Positions 21,568 to 31,829 of a stretch of 64,000 nt of DNA are shown piece by piece. The first letter of the stretch is position 1; the number at the start of each line of letters is the position of its first letter. Both the position numbers and the translations under genes were made by a program. This DNA comes from Campylobacteraceae bacterium (GTDB lineage: Bacteria > Campylobacterota > Campylobacteria > Campylobacterales > Sulfurovaceae): NCBI GenBank assembly GCA_027056485.1, contig JALUKQ010000031.1, forward strand, positions 30,950 through 94,949, written 5' to 3'. A model generated the notes under the pieces. That model saw nothing but the letters and a program-made list of their open reading frames with translations. It did no database searches and had not been told where the DNA came from.

Positions 21568-22539
21568 ATAAGATTGCAACTTAATAAATGCTCCATAAAG
21601 CAACAACTCTCTGTTGGTTGCTGGAGTGTTTTTTATCTGTAATTCTACTTCTAAAAGGTGTTCAAATATTTTGAGTATACTAGGGCTTTTAACTCTTAAA
21701 GCAAGAGTAGCTTTTTGCTCTTCTATGTTTTTAGGTAATTTATAGCCTAGGATAGCTTTTGAGTCTATGTGACCATGTAGTTTCATGTAGGCATTAAAGA
21801 GGAAAATTTGGTTAACAAAAAATTGTGTTGAACGTAAAATAGAAAATTCATCTTCTCCTATTTCTAATAGTCTGCTCATGGTTTCAACTATAGGTTTTTT
21901 TTCAAATAGGTCTATGAGTAACTGTTCTATAGCAAGTGGTGCAGTAGAGTAGACAAGTCTGTCAATATCTTTTGAAGTTACTTCACCCTCTAAAATAGCT
22001 AGTTTATTAAGTTCATTTGCACAGAGGGAAAGGTTATTGTTGAGCAGTAGCATAAGGTGTTGTAAGGCATAATGGTCTATCTGTAATCCAACAGCTTGTG
22101 CTTTTCTTTGTAATATATTTATACTCTCTCTAAAATTAGGTTCAAAAAGTCGAAGCCAATTGGCTCCTTTTTTAGGAGTAAATGCAGATTGTAAACTCTT
22201 TGCATCACTGGCTTTTCCTTGATACTCAAATAAAAAGTAATTATCGGTGTTTTTACCTACAAGTTCAATGAGTACATCTAACTCTTTTTTAGGTATTTTT
22301 TTATCTCGTTTTACTATAAGAAGATTGGTTCCACCAAAAAGTGAACTTTGTGAAAGGTATGCTTTTGCTCTTTCAAAATTGTATTCGTCAAAATAGAGAT
22401 TTAAAAGTGAATCTGCAGCATTGGTGATATTGATATAATGTTGAATATATGAGGATATGAGGTAAGCATTCTCCCCATAAAAGAGCATGGCTCTAGGAGG
22501 AGTGTTTCTTAATAGGTTGTCAAACTCTCTTTGATACAT
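21562..22539 (-). CDS. holA: DNA polymerase III subunit delta
   Basis: MYQREFDNLLRNTPPRAMLFYGENAYLISSYI; HolA-like length and organisation. Confidence 0.85.
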   Translation of the reverse strand: MYQREFDNLLRNTPPRAMLFYGENAYLISSYIQHYINITNAADSLLNLYFDEYNFERAKAYLSQSSLFGGTNLLIVKRDKKIPKKELDVLIELVGKNTDNYFLFEYQGKASDAKSLQSAFTPKKGANWLRLFEPNFRESINILQRKAQAVGLQIDHYALQHLMLLLNNNLSLCANELNKLAILEGEVTSKDIDRLVYSTAPLAIEQLLIDLFEKKPIVETMSRLLEIGEDEFSILRSTQFFVNQIFLFNAYMKLHGHIDSKAILGYKLPKNIEEQKATLALRVKSPSILKIFEHLLEVELQIKNTPATNRELLLYGAFIKLQSYL

Positions 22540-22705
22540 ATATTTTTACCCTTTTTTGTTAATAAATATTTCTAATAATTATAGCAGATTTAAACAAAAA
22601 CTATATTGGTGAATTATGTAATAAATGTGAAAATATAAAATAATTATTAAGCAAAAATACTAATTAAAATTGATAATATATTATTAAACATAAAAAGGGG
22701 TGGTC

Positions 22706-24991
22706 GTGAATAATAAATGGAGAGAAAAACGTTTAGAGATTATTACATTAGGTATTTTTTTTATATTACTGTTAACTTCACTTCTATTTCTTTATAACTC
22801 TTATACTAATTATACTCTGTTTATCTCTTCAGGGCAAGAGAGTAAAGCTTTTGTTCATCAAATTATTATGATAATATCAGTAGTTATTTTATTTCTATCA
22901 CTATTAATAGTCTATAGTAAAAGAGACTATTTTTTTGTTGAAGAGAAACGAGATACAAAGGGACTTAAAAATCTTTTTGAAGAGATAAAACACTCATCGG
23001 ATAAGAAAAAAAATGAACAGTTTAAACTGATGCTCAAAGAGGAAAATCATAGCGAAATTTATATGTTGATTTCAAATATGATTACTGAGCTTCAAGAGAG
23101 TAAAAAGGCTACAGAAGAAGCAAATAAAATTAAAACACTTTTTTTATCAAATATGTCACATGAAATTCGTACACCTATTACTGGAATTGTGGGTTTTACC
23201 AACTTTTTAAATTCTACTAAATTGGATATGGAACAGAAGGAGTTTGTAGATATTATTAGAAAAAGTTCAGAAGATTTATTAACAGTTGTCAATAATATAT
23301 TAGATGTTTCTCAGTTAGAAAATGGAGAGATGAAATTAACATTAAAAAATTTTAATATTATAGATGAGTTTGAAAAACTTATAAATGTTTACTCCTTTGA
23401 TGCTATAGAAAAAGAGATAAATTTTCATGTTTGGATAGACCCTGAACTTAATGATATTTTATTAAATGCAGATGTAGAGAAGATTAAACAGATTGTTATG
23501 AATTTAATATCTAATGCTATTAAATTTACTGATAAGGGAGGAAGTGTAGAACTCATTATTTCTAAAAAAGCCAATTTGGAAAACAGTAAAGTAGAGATTG
23601 AGTTTTTAGTAAAAGATAGTGGAATTGGTATTGATGAAGAGCATAAAAAAATGGTATTTAGGCTCTTTAATCAAGCAGATAGTTCAAATACAAGAGCTTA
23701 TAAAGGTATAGGATTAGGTTTAAATATTGCTAATAGCTTAGTGAAGTTATTAGGAGGAACTCTAAGTTTAGAGAGTGAACTTGGAGAAGGCACAACATTT
23801 TCATTTATTTTAGATATTGATTATAGAAAAAATAGTAGAAAAAATGATAAAAAATTAACCTCTATAGCAATATATGCCCCAGATCATTTACATGCTAATA
23901 TAGCCTATAAGCATTTAGTTGCATATATCTCTTCAAATAAAAAGAATAGTGTCACCTGTTTTAAAAACTTTGTTGAGTGTAAAGATGCTAAGTTGGACTC
24001 TTTTGATACGCTTTATATCTATTATGATGAAATAAATAGTGAAGAGTTAAAAAGGATAGTGGCTCTTTATAGTTCAGAAAAAGATATAGTTTTGTTGACA
24101 AAAGTGTCAAATAGAGAAAAAATACTAAATATTGCACCTATCTTTACTCAAGTATTATATGAACCAATAACATTACCAAAAGTAGAATTGTCACTTAGTT
24201 ATCAAAAGGCAACCCCTTCTGTAGTGGAAGATGATTTTGGTTTAAATGTTTTAATAGTAGAAGACAATTTGATTAATCAGAAGGTTATTGCTCATACGCT
24301 TAAAGGTTTGGGTATAACATCAGATTTAGCTGAGAATGGTGAGGTTGGTATAGAGATGTTTAAAAATAATAGATATGATATGGTCTTTATGGATATTCAA
24401 ATGCCTATTATGAATGGGGTAATGGCAACCAAGCATATTTTAGAATATGAAAAAAAATTTAACTTAGACCATACACCTATTGTAGCAGTAACAACCAATG
24501 CTCTAAAAGGTGATAGGGAGTTGTATCTGAAATCTGGTATGGATGAGTATATAGCAAAACCTATCTCTGCTGATAAGTTTGTCTCTGTTATTAAACAGTT
24601 TTATGCACCTAAAAAAGAGCTAACTAAAGAGGTAAATCAAGAGTCTAAAGATATTTTACTCTATAAAAAAGTACCAACAGAAGCAAAAGTTTTGACCAAT
24701 CTATTAACAGGGCTTGACTATAGTATAGATTTGGCTAAAAGTAGAGAAGAGTTTTATTATAAGATGAAAAGCAGAGAATATAAACTCTTTTTATTAGATA
24801 AAAATAGTGCCAATAGAGAGGATGAAGTGTTAATAAATGAGATAGTAAGTAGTAAAATCCCAACACTTTTTCTAATGAATGAAGAGAGTATCTTATCTTC
24901 AGATGATATGAATGAGTATACTAGAGTCATGTATGAAAAATCAAACTTTATTGCCATTCATGAGCAAATAGAGAAAATGATGAAGCTATAA
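22706..24991 (+). CDS. Hybrid sensor histidine kinase/response regulator (paralog of 19141-21567)
   Basis: MSHEIRTPITGIVGF, GIGLGLNIANS, VEDNLINQ...FMDIQMPIMNG. GTG at 22706 is better spaced from AAAAGGGG than the track start 22700. Confidence 0.92.
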   Translation: MNNKWREKRLEIITLGIFFILLLTSLLFLYNSYTNYTLFISSGQESKAFVHQIIMIISVVILFLSLLIVYSKRDYFFVEEKRDTKGLKNLFEEIKHSSDKKKNEQFKLMLKEENHSEIYMLISNMITELQESKKATEEANKIKTLFLSNMSHEIRTPITGIVGFTNFLNSTKLDMEQKEFVDIIRKSSEDLLTVVNNILDVSQLENGEMKLTLKNFNIIDEFEKLINVYSFDAIEKEINFHVWIDPELNDILLNADVEKIKQIVMNLISNAIKFTDKGGSVELIISKKANLENSKVEIEFLVKDSGIGIDEEHKKMVFRLFNQADSSNTRAYKGIGLGLNIANSLVKLLGGTLSLESELGEGTTFSFILDIDYRKNSRKNDKKLTSIAIYAPDHLHANIAYKHLVAYISSNKKNSVTCFKNFVECKDAKLDSFDTLYIYYDEINSEELKRIVALYSSEKDIVLLTKVSNREKILNIAPIFTQVLYEPITLPKVELSLSYQKATPSVVEDDFGLNVLIVEDNLINQKVIAHTLKGLGITSDLAENGEVGIEMFKNNRYDMVFMDIQMPIMNGVMATKHILEYEKKFNLDHTPIVAVTTNALKGDRELYLKSGMDEYIAKPISADKFVSVIKQFYAPKKELTKEVNQESKDILLYKKVPTEAKVLTNLLTGLDYSIDLAKSREEFYYKMKSREYKLFLLDKNSANREDEVLINEIVSSKIPTLFLMNEESILSSDDMNEYTRVMYEKSNFIAIHEQIEKMMKL

Positions 24992-26950
24992 CTCCATCAC
25001 CTCTTTTTCACGCTTGGCTATGAACTCACCTTGAATCTTAGCCATAGCGAGGCTGACACTCTCTATGCGTAAAATGATATTATCAAAGAGCATGACATTG
25101 TCGCCATGAATGTTCACCGTTACACCTTCGACTTCGCACTCTAAAATAGCTTTTGCATTCTCTCCTACCTCTACCACATGGGCTTTAAACTCTTGACCAA
25201 TGCGTTTCTCTGCCCAACGTGCAAGTTTACGGTCACGGAAATCCCACTCGGCTTTGGTCGATTCACGTTCTAACTCTGAAACCTTTTGACAAAGAGGCTC
25301 TATGTTTCGTAACAGGTATTCGTTTTGCTCTTTGTCCTCTTTTAACTGTGACTTTATGAGTCGGTGCAAGATGAGGTCAGAGTAACGACGAATAGGAGAG
25401 GTAAAGTGGCTATAGTGGCTAAAGCCCAGTCCAAAGTGACCTTCGTTATGTGCTGCGTAAGTTGCTTGTTTGAGTGATTTGATAATCATGCTGTCTACTT
25501 CTGGAGCTATGCCCAAATGGTCAGCCTCTTTTTGAATAGCCCGTATGAGTGATGGTGAGTCATCGTAAGCAGAAACAAAAAGACCAATGGCAGCCAACTC
25601 TTCAAGTAGCTCTTCAAGTTTACTTAGTTGTGGTGGAAGGTGAACCCTAAAGACACCATACTCAAAGCGTTTAGCAGATGCTTGGTTGGCTAAAAGCATA
25701 CACTCCTCTATGAGTGAGTGAGAAGGAGTTCCTGTCTCTGTTTGTGTGCTTTTTAGTTCATGACCAGCATCGATGCTTAGTTTTATCTCTTCGCTTCTAA
25801 AGTCAAAACCGTGACCCAAACGAGACTTTCTTAGTCTTTGAGTGATTTTCTGTAGAGGTAATAGATACGCTAAAATTCTCTTCTCATTCTCAGCCTCTAC
25901 ATACTTACCATTACTTTCAATAATCTTATCTATCTCATCATAGTTAAAACGTCTTTTTGAGTGAATAATTGCTTCAAAAAACTCCTCATTTTCAGGGAGT
26001 AGGGTACTTTCATTAAGCTTTATTTTGGCTACAAATGCCAGTCTTGGAGTATGTGGTTTAAGCGAACAGATATTTTCACTTAACTCACGTGGCAACATAG
26101 GAAAAGATTTATGAGGAAAATACGTTGTAAACCCACGTCGTTTTGCCTCTGTATCTATAGGGCTAAAGTAATCTACATAGTGACTAACATCGGCAATAGC
26201 TACATAAAGGGTATGCTCATTCATATCAAAGTAGATGGCATCATCAAAATCTTTTGCCGTCACAGGGTCAATGGTACAAAAATCAAGCTCTGTTAAGTCT
26301 ACTCTAGTTGGGTGTTCACTTGGAGTGACTTCCAACTCTACCTCTTTGGCTTGTGTGACACAATCTTCTTCAAAAACATCATTGGCTCGGTTGTAAAGAG
26401 CAAGGGAAATTTTTTCATCGACTTTTGGGTCAGCTAAGTGTCCAAAGACTTCTAAAACTTCATCTGTTTCAGAGTCTACTTTTAGAACAGTTCCCATTTT
26501 AAAAGCTTTTAAATCCATACCATTCATAACAGCATGGGTAGGTAATCCTGTCTTTAGGTTGAGTATCTCAAAAATACCTGATTCGTTAGTATGGGTATAA
26601 ACCAGTTGAAAAACATGTGCTTTACGAATAACCAGTTGTACCTTAGCAGAGGCTCGTCCTCGTCGTGCGATAATTCGTTTTACCACCACATCATCATGTG
26701 GATTGGCTTCGCCCATGTCATCTGCCTCTACAAGTAGGTCTTTTTGTTCAGGTGTTTGAGCTTCAACAAAACCACGACCCTCTTTGTTGACATAGAGTTG
26801 TCCCACACGGTAGAGTGATTTGAGCTTCCAAAGCCCTTCGACCTCTTCTATGGCTCCGAGTTGTTGCAGTTTTTGAAATGAGTTTTTATCTTCTAATTCT
26901 AAGTCGGTCTCTTTAAAACCGTTAATAAGTTGTATGGCAAATGGTGACAT
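24986..26950 (-). CDS. rnr: Ribonuclease R / VacB-family exoribonuclease
   Basis: RNB motifs TIDPVTAKDFDDAIYF, HYSHFTSPIRRYSDLILHRLI; C-terminal S1-like region. Confidence 0.93.
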   Translation of the reverse strand: MSPFAIQLINGFKETDLELEDKNSFQKLQQLGAIEEVEGLWKLKSLYRVGQLYVNKEGRGFVEAQTPEQKDLLVEADDMGEANPHDDVVVKRIIARRGRASAKVQLVIRKAHVFQLVYTHTNESGIFEILNLKTGLPTHAVMNGMDLKAFKMGTVLKVDSETDEVLEVFGHLADPKVDEKISLALYNRANDVFEEDCVTQAKEVELEVTPSEHPTRVDLTELDFCTIDPVTAKDFDDAIYFDMNEHTLYVAIADVSHYVDYFSPIDTEAKRRGFTTYFPHKSFPMLPRELSENICSLKPHTPRLAFVAKIKLNESTLLPENEEFFEAIIHSKRRFNYDEIDKIIESNGKYVEAENEKRILAYLLPLQKITQRLRKSRLGHGFDFRSEEIKLSIDAGHELKSTQTETGTPSHSLIEECMLLANQASAKRFEYGVFRVHLPPQLSKLEELLEELAAIGLFVSAYDDSPSLIRAIQKEADHLGIAPEVDSMIIKSLKQATYAAHNEGHFGLGFSHYSHFTSPIRRYSDLILHRLIKSQLKEDKEQNEYLLRNIEPLCQKVSELERESTKAEWDFRDRKLARWAEKRIGQEFKAHVVEVGENAKAILECEVEGVTVNIHGDNVMLFDNIILRIESVSLAMAKIQGEFIAKREKEVMEL

Positions 26951-26970
26951 GATTTTCCTGTCTATTGAAG

Positions 26971-27005
26971 TACATTTGTACCCAAGCTTGGAGCTTGGGA
27001 ATGTA
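26971..27005. repeat. REP-like intergenic palindrome
   Basis: TACATTtgtaCCCAAGCTtggAGCTTGGGAATGTA. Confidence 0.65.
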
Positions 27006-27043
27006 TATTATAGAAGTATTGTAGCAAATTTTGGGTTAAGTCT

Positions 27044-27898
27044 TTACTTTGTAAAAACACTCCCCAACATACCTTTTATGGCTCCTTGAATATCTGCAGG
27101 GTAAACTACAAACTTAGAGTTAGGTGATTGTGTCATCTTCTCTAAAGTATTGATGTAACGGTCACCCAGTAAGAACATGGCAGGTAGCTCTTTTCCATCG
27201 GTGGCTTTGGCAATCATCTCCATCGCTTCAGCAGAAGCAGTAGCTAGAGCTACTTGAGCCTGTGCTTCTAGTCTGGAAGCTTCTAGTTTCCCTTGAGCTT
27301 CTAAGATGGCAGCATTTTTGTTACCCTCTGCTGTGGTCTCTATGGCTCTTCTTTCACGCTCTGCAGCTGCTTGACGCTCCATTGAGTCTTGCATCGAACC
27401 ACTTGGGTTAATGTCTTGAATCTCTACGGATTTAACTGTAACTCCCCAGTCTGCTACATCGTCAATAATATTGTCTTTTAGTTTTGCCTTTATCATCTCA
27501 CGGTTACTTAACGCTTCATCAAGTTTCATCTCACCAATAATAGAACGCAATGTGGTCATAATTAGACTTGAAATTGCCAGTTGAAAGTTTTCTACTCCAT
27601 AAAGAGCATCTTTAGGATTGGTCACTCTTACAAATGCGATGGCATTGGTTCGTATGACAGCATTGTCTTTAGTAATCACCTCTTGTTGAGGAATATCCAT
27701 AATAATATCACGGGTTGAGATACGTTGACGTACATCGTCTACATAGGGAACAATAAAGTTTAAACCTGGTTCTAAAGTTCTTGAAAATTTACCCAGTTTT
27801 TCTATAACCCACTCTTCACCTTGTGGGACAATTTTAATTCCTTTGTAAAGCGTAACGATTACAGCTACGGCTAAGACTATTAATATATTTAATTCCAT
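27044..27898 (-). CDS. SPFH/Band 7 (stomatin-like, QmcA-type) protein
   Basis: N-terminal TM; VPQGEEWVIEKLGKFSRTLEPGLNFIVPYVD; paired with NfeD-like gene. Confidence 0.92.
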   Translation of the reverse strand: MELNILIVLAVAVIVTLYKGIKIVPQGEEWVIEKLGKFSRTLEPGLNFIVPYVDDVRQRISTRDIIMDIPQQEVITKDNAVIRTNAIAFVRVTNPKDALYGVENFQLAISSLIMTTLRSIIGEMKLDEALSNREMIKAKLKDNIIDDVADWGVTVKSVEIQDINPSGSMQDSMERQAAAERERRAIETTAEGNKNAAILEAQGKLEASRLEAQAQVALATASAEAMEMIAKATDGKELPAMFLLGDRYINTLEKMTQSPNSKFVVYPADIQGAIKGMLGSVFTK

Positions 27899-27912
27899 TT
27901 TTTATCCTTTAT

Positions 27913-28365
27913 TTATAAGGCTTCAACTACGATTAGTTGACCTTTTATCTCTACGATTTTTATACGACTACCTGCCGAAATCTCTTCTTTAGCCGTGGCA
28001 TGCCAAATGGTATTGCCTAAAACAGGCGTATCAAATTTTACTTTTCCTCTTCCATTTGCCTCTATGGTCTCTTCAACTACTCCTTGTGTTGTTAGTGAAT
28101 AGTTGGATTGCCCAGAGTAATCTACCGTAGTATCTTTTAAGTATTTAAACCATAAAACGATGGAGACAAGAGAGAGCAGTATCCACAAAGCCAGTTCCAT
28201 CTCTAAACTTAAAGAGAATAGCTTATCGGTAGCACCTACCAGCATGGCAGCAACACCCAGCCCAAGCATGAGAAAAGTTCCTAAAAACATCTCTGTAGTA
28301 ATGAGTAGAAGTCCAAAAACTACCCAGTGCCACCAAAGTAAGTTGGTTGTTAAGTATTCGAGCAT
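27913..28365 (-). CDS. NfeD-like membrane protein
   Basis: TM segments, C-terminal OB-like VKFDTPVLGNTIWHATAKEEISAGSRIKIVEIKG. Confidence 0.85.
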   Translation of the reverse strand: MLEYLTTNLLWWHWVVFGLLLITTEMFLGTFLMLGLGVAAMLVGATDKLFSLSLEMELALWILLSLVSIVLWFKYLKDTTVDYSGQSNYSLTTQGVVEETIEANGRGKVKFDTPVLGNTIWHATAKEEISAGSRIKIVEIKGQLIVVEAL

Positions 28366-28424
28366 GATATTACTCCTTTTTATTTTTTTATTCTAAAGAG
28401 TTGGACTCATTATACATCAATAAG

Positions 28425-29567
28425 CTAAGATATCAAAAATGTATTTTCAAGCTCAGATTTTAAATATGTATTATAGAGTTCTTCTGACTCTTCTTTACTT
28501 CGAATGCTACAAGAGCGTTCTAACTCTTTATCTACTCCAAACATAATGGCCCTTGCTCCACAACCACCCCAACATAAATCATGTTTATAAAAGGCACAAC
28601 TTTTACACATGGGAGTAACTAAGAAGTTTTTTTTATGACGGAAGAAGTCAAAAGCTTTTGTCCATGCTTCTGCTAAAGTATTATAAGCTCTTAAATTACC
28701 TACTAAATTATTGAGGTAAAAGAGTAGTGAGCATCCTGCAAGTTGTCCATGTGGACCTATAACCATATCTTTATAGCCAAGTTGACAACCTCTCTGTGAC
28801 TCTTTACGTACTCGCCAAAGAGGTGTGCCAATATCTATTTTAGCTTTATAGTCCAGTCGTAGTTTTGATAGATAGTCTAAATCATTTTTTTCATTTAATG
28901 CTTGATGTTTAAGTGTTTTAGCAGACCCAATTGGGAGTAGCTCTAAAATTTTGATTTTATCGAACATATTGAGGTTATAAATATTTTTCACCTCTTGCTC
29001 TATATTGTCTAAAGTTTCTTTATTTACTACTATGAGTGCAGTAGTATAAAGAGAGTGAGTTTCTCTATATTCTTGGACAATCTGCATACTTTTTAGTAAA
29101 CTTTTATGATATTTACTTAAACGCATTGAGGAGTATGTTTTTACATCTACAGCATCTACAGAGAGAGCAATACGGTAGAGATAGGGAAGTAGTTTTTTTA
29201 TTCCATTAGGGTTGGCTCCATTACTAACGGTTTTAACTTTATATCCTAGTTTATATCCCAGTTTAATATATGCTAAAGAGTGCATAGGTTCTAAAGATAT
29301 CTCATCATCATGAGGGTAGATATTTAAAAACTCTATGCCCATCTCTCGACCCTCTTTTAGTAGTTTGACTATTTCATCATGGGAAAGTTCTGCATAAGAA
29401 GACTTTTCAACATTTTTATGAATACAATGAAGACAAGCCATAGGACAAGTTTCACGAGGTGAGGGAAGTTCTAAAACAAGTGTTTTAGGAGGATTTATAG
29501 TATATTTATTTTTTAATAATGCTAACTTTTTACTACTGTTTATTTTTGTGTATGTTATTTTTTGCAT
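28425..29567 (-). CDS. Radical SAM/SPASM domain protein
   Basis: CPMACLHCIHKN (CX3CX2C) and C-terminal C...CSLL...CKSCAFYKHDLCWGGCGA. Confidence 0.88.
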   Translation of the reverse strand: MQKITYTKINSSKKLALLKNKYTINPPKTLVLELPSPRETCPMACLHCIHKNVEKSSYAELSHDEIVKLLKEGREMGIEFLNIYPHDDEISLEPMHSLAYIKLGYKLGYKVKTVSNGANPNGIKKLLPYLYRIALSVDAVDVKTYSSMRLSKYHKSLLKSMQIVQEYRETHSLYTTALIVVNKETLDNIEQEVKNIYNLNMFDKIKILELLPIGSAKTLKHQALNEKNDLDYLSKLRLDYKAKIDIGTPLWRVRKESQRGCQLGYKDMVIGPHGQLAGCSLLFYLNNLVGNLRAYNTLAEAWTKAFDFFRHKKNFLVTPMCKSCAFYKHDLCWGGCGARAIMFGVDKELERSCSIRSKEESEELYNTYLKSELENTFLIS

Positions 29568-29654
29568 CTGTTATTGTAGCGAATTACTCTGTTTCTTTTT
29601 ACTTATTTTAAATAAAACTGGTTAGAATGTACTATGATTTAAAAGGGGAAAACA

Positions 29655-31829
29655 ATGAAAATATGGACAATACTATTAATAAGCTTATTAAGCTTTACAA
29701 AACTAACAGCTTGTGGAGGGGGAGGATACTTTAACTCTTTTGTTAAAGACAACAGCTATGACTTCTTAGACCCCTCACTTATTAACCTAAAAGAGGATAA
29801 CCCTCTTTATAATCTGTCGGCTTCAGGTGTTCGCAGTTACGAAGATAGAGTAGCCTATTTTAAGAAAAAATCTCATATGTTAAATCTCAAAGAGTGGCAA
29901 AAGTATTTGAAAAATAGTCTAACTATAAAAGAGCTTGATGAACTCTTTTATGGCGATAAGGAGATATTGACTCGGCTTAAAAAGTATAAAAGTAAAATAG
30001 CCAATAAACATTTTGAAAAATATTTTGACTTTGTCGCTGACCAAGAAGCAAATGTTCAAGCATATGAGTCAGAAGATGTTCCGATGAGTTTAGAAGATTT
30101 ACTTAAAATTGGTACAAAGGCGTTAGAATCAGAAGATGATAAGTTTTTAAAACTACGTTATCTTTTTTTACTAATGCGACTTAACCACTACAGCGAACAT
30201 TATAAAGAGGCTTTGGCTCTCTATAAAAAATATTACGATGAGGTTAAAGAGGTAGACTCTATAGTATTTGAGTGGATAGATGCCTTAAGAGCAGGAGCTT
30301 TACAGCATTTAGGAAAAGATGTAGCGTCAAATTTACTCTATGGAGAGATTTTAAAAAACAACAAAACCAACCCCTATTTGGGCTACTATGACTTTAAAAT
30401 AGAAAATGATAAGCAGTGGAGCAACCTTTTAGCAGAAACTAAAACGGTAGATGAAAAAGCACTTTTTTACTTTTTACGGGCTTTAAAGTGGGAGGGTGTA
30501 CCCCTTATGGAGCATAGAAAACTGGCTAAACTAGCACCTGATTCTGTTTGGTTTGAGCGTTTAACCTACATGATTTTACAAGATTTTCAAGCCAACTATT
30601 TAGACGAAGATAGCGTAGATAAAAATGATAAGTATGAGAGAACAAACTATCAAAGCTACTTAGAGAAAAAAGCCTATTTTTTAGAGACACTGTCGCAACT
30701 TAAACACCCTAAGTTTTTCTCTTTATATGCTAAAGCATATATGAAGGTAAAAGAGCAAGAGCATCTAAATACATTGGAGAAAGAGTTTAAAGAACTTAAC
30801 GCTTTAGCCATGCCTAAACAGAAAATAGTTGTAGATATGTTGAAGTATGTCAATGATGTACGAGCCATCACCTCAACAAAAAAAGGAGCCAACAAAGCAC
30901 TCTTTTCTCATTTGATGAGACTGTTAAAAGAGGCTCCTCCTGAAAAAAGAGATGATATTTTTGCCTATACGTCTTACTTTATGAAAAAGTTGTACCCACG
31001 AAATTCTCCTGAAAAGCTTTTTTCTATACATTGCTCAATTCTACCCTCTACAGGTTACTCCTATGTAGGAATGTATATGGATGCCATAGAAGCAGATGAT
31101 TTTGAGCGTTATGTGGAGAAGAAAGAAAGAAGCATTTACGAGCAGAAAGTTTTTAGAATTGTTATGAGCTCACTGGCAAAAAATGATGTAGCAAAGTTTT
31201 TAACCATACTCTATACTAAAGATGGAAACTTTAAAAAAGCGAACCACTATATGAAGCAGGTACCAAAACTCAACATAAAAACAAAGTTTAACCCTTTTAA
31301 TGTCTCACTCTCTGGAAACAACAGAAAGGTAAAAGGCAAAGGGTATGGGCAAAGAAAGTTTGTAGAGACTATGTTAAAGATAGAGCAAACCCTAAAAAAG
31401 AATCCAACTTCTGCTATGGACCACTACCTCTATGCCAATGGACTCTATAACAGCTCTTGGTTTGGTAACTTTCCTATGGCAGGGTCAATTGACAGAAGTG
31501 TAACCTCTTTTTCAAATGCAGAAGCAGAGCATATTTTGAAAAACTTTGACAAGATAGAAAAAGAGTATAGGTTGGCAGAGAAGTATGCCACTAAGCCAGA
31601 GTTTAAAGCTAAAATAGCCTATCAGTTGCTTAAAGTAGAGTTTAATCGAGCTTTGATTAAAAATGAAGCTGATGAATATGGTGTCTATGTTGCTTATTTT
31701 GATACAAAAAAGTTGAAAAAATATCCAAAGTTTACAGAGGCTATTGAGCAGTATAAAGAGAAGTACAGTAATACCAAATATGGAAAAGAGATTATTAAAA
31801 AATGTGCAACGTTTAGATATTTTAAATGA
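29655..31829 (+). CDS. Large exported protein of unknown function, helical repeat-like
   Basis: 724 aa ORF; signal followed by TACGGGGYFNSF; helical repeat-like sequence. Confidence 0.7.
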   Translation: MKIWTILLISLLSFTKLTACGGGGYFNSFVKDNSYDFLDPSLINLKEDNPLYNLSASGVRSYEDRVAYFKKKSHMLNLKEWQKYLKNSLTIKELDELFYGDKEILTRLKKYKSKIANKHFEKYFDFVADQEANVQAYESEDVPMSLEDLLKIGTKALESEDDKFLKLRYLFLLMRLNHYSEHYKEALALYKKYYDEVKEVDSIVFEWIDALRAGALQHLGKDVASNLLYGEILKNNKTNPYLGYYDFKIENDKQWSNLLAETKTVDEKALFYFLRALKWEGVPLMEHRKLAKLAPDSVWFERLTYMILQDFQANYLDEDSVDKNDKYERTNYQSYLEKKAYFLETLSQLKHPKFFSLYAKAYMKVKEQEHLNTLEKEFKELNALAMPKQKIVVDMLKYVNDVRAITSTKKGANKALFSHLMRLLKEAPPEKRDDIFAYTSYFMKKLYPRNSPEKLFSIHCSILPSTGYSYVGMYMDAIEADDFERYVEKKERSIYEQKVFRIVMSSLAKNDVAKFLTILYTKDGNFKKANHYMKQVPKLNIKTKFNPFNVSLSGNNRKVKGKGYGQRKFVETMLKIEQTLKKNPTSAMDHYLYANGLYNSSWFGNFPMAGSIDRSVTSFSNAEAEHILKNFDKIEKEYRLAEKYATKPEFKAKIAYQLLKVEFNRALIKNEADEYGVYVAYFDTKKLKKYPKFTEAIEQYKEKYSNTKYGKEIIKKCATFRYFK

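Noticed and set aside
27044-28365. SPFH-NfeD pair as a novel membrane system
   Set aside because: Well-known QmcA/NfeD-type association.
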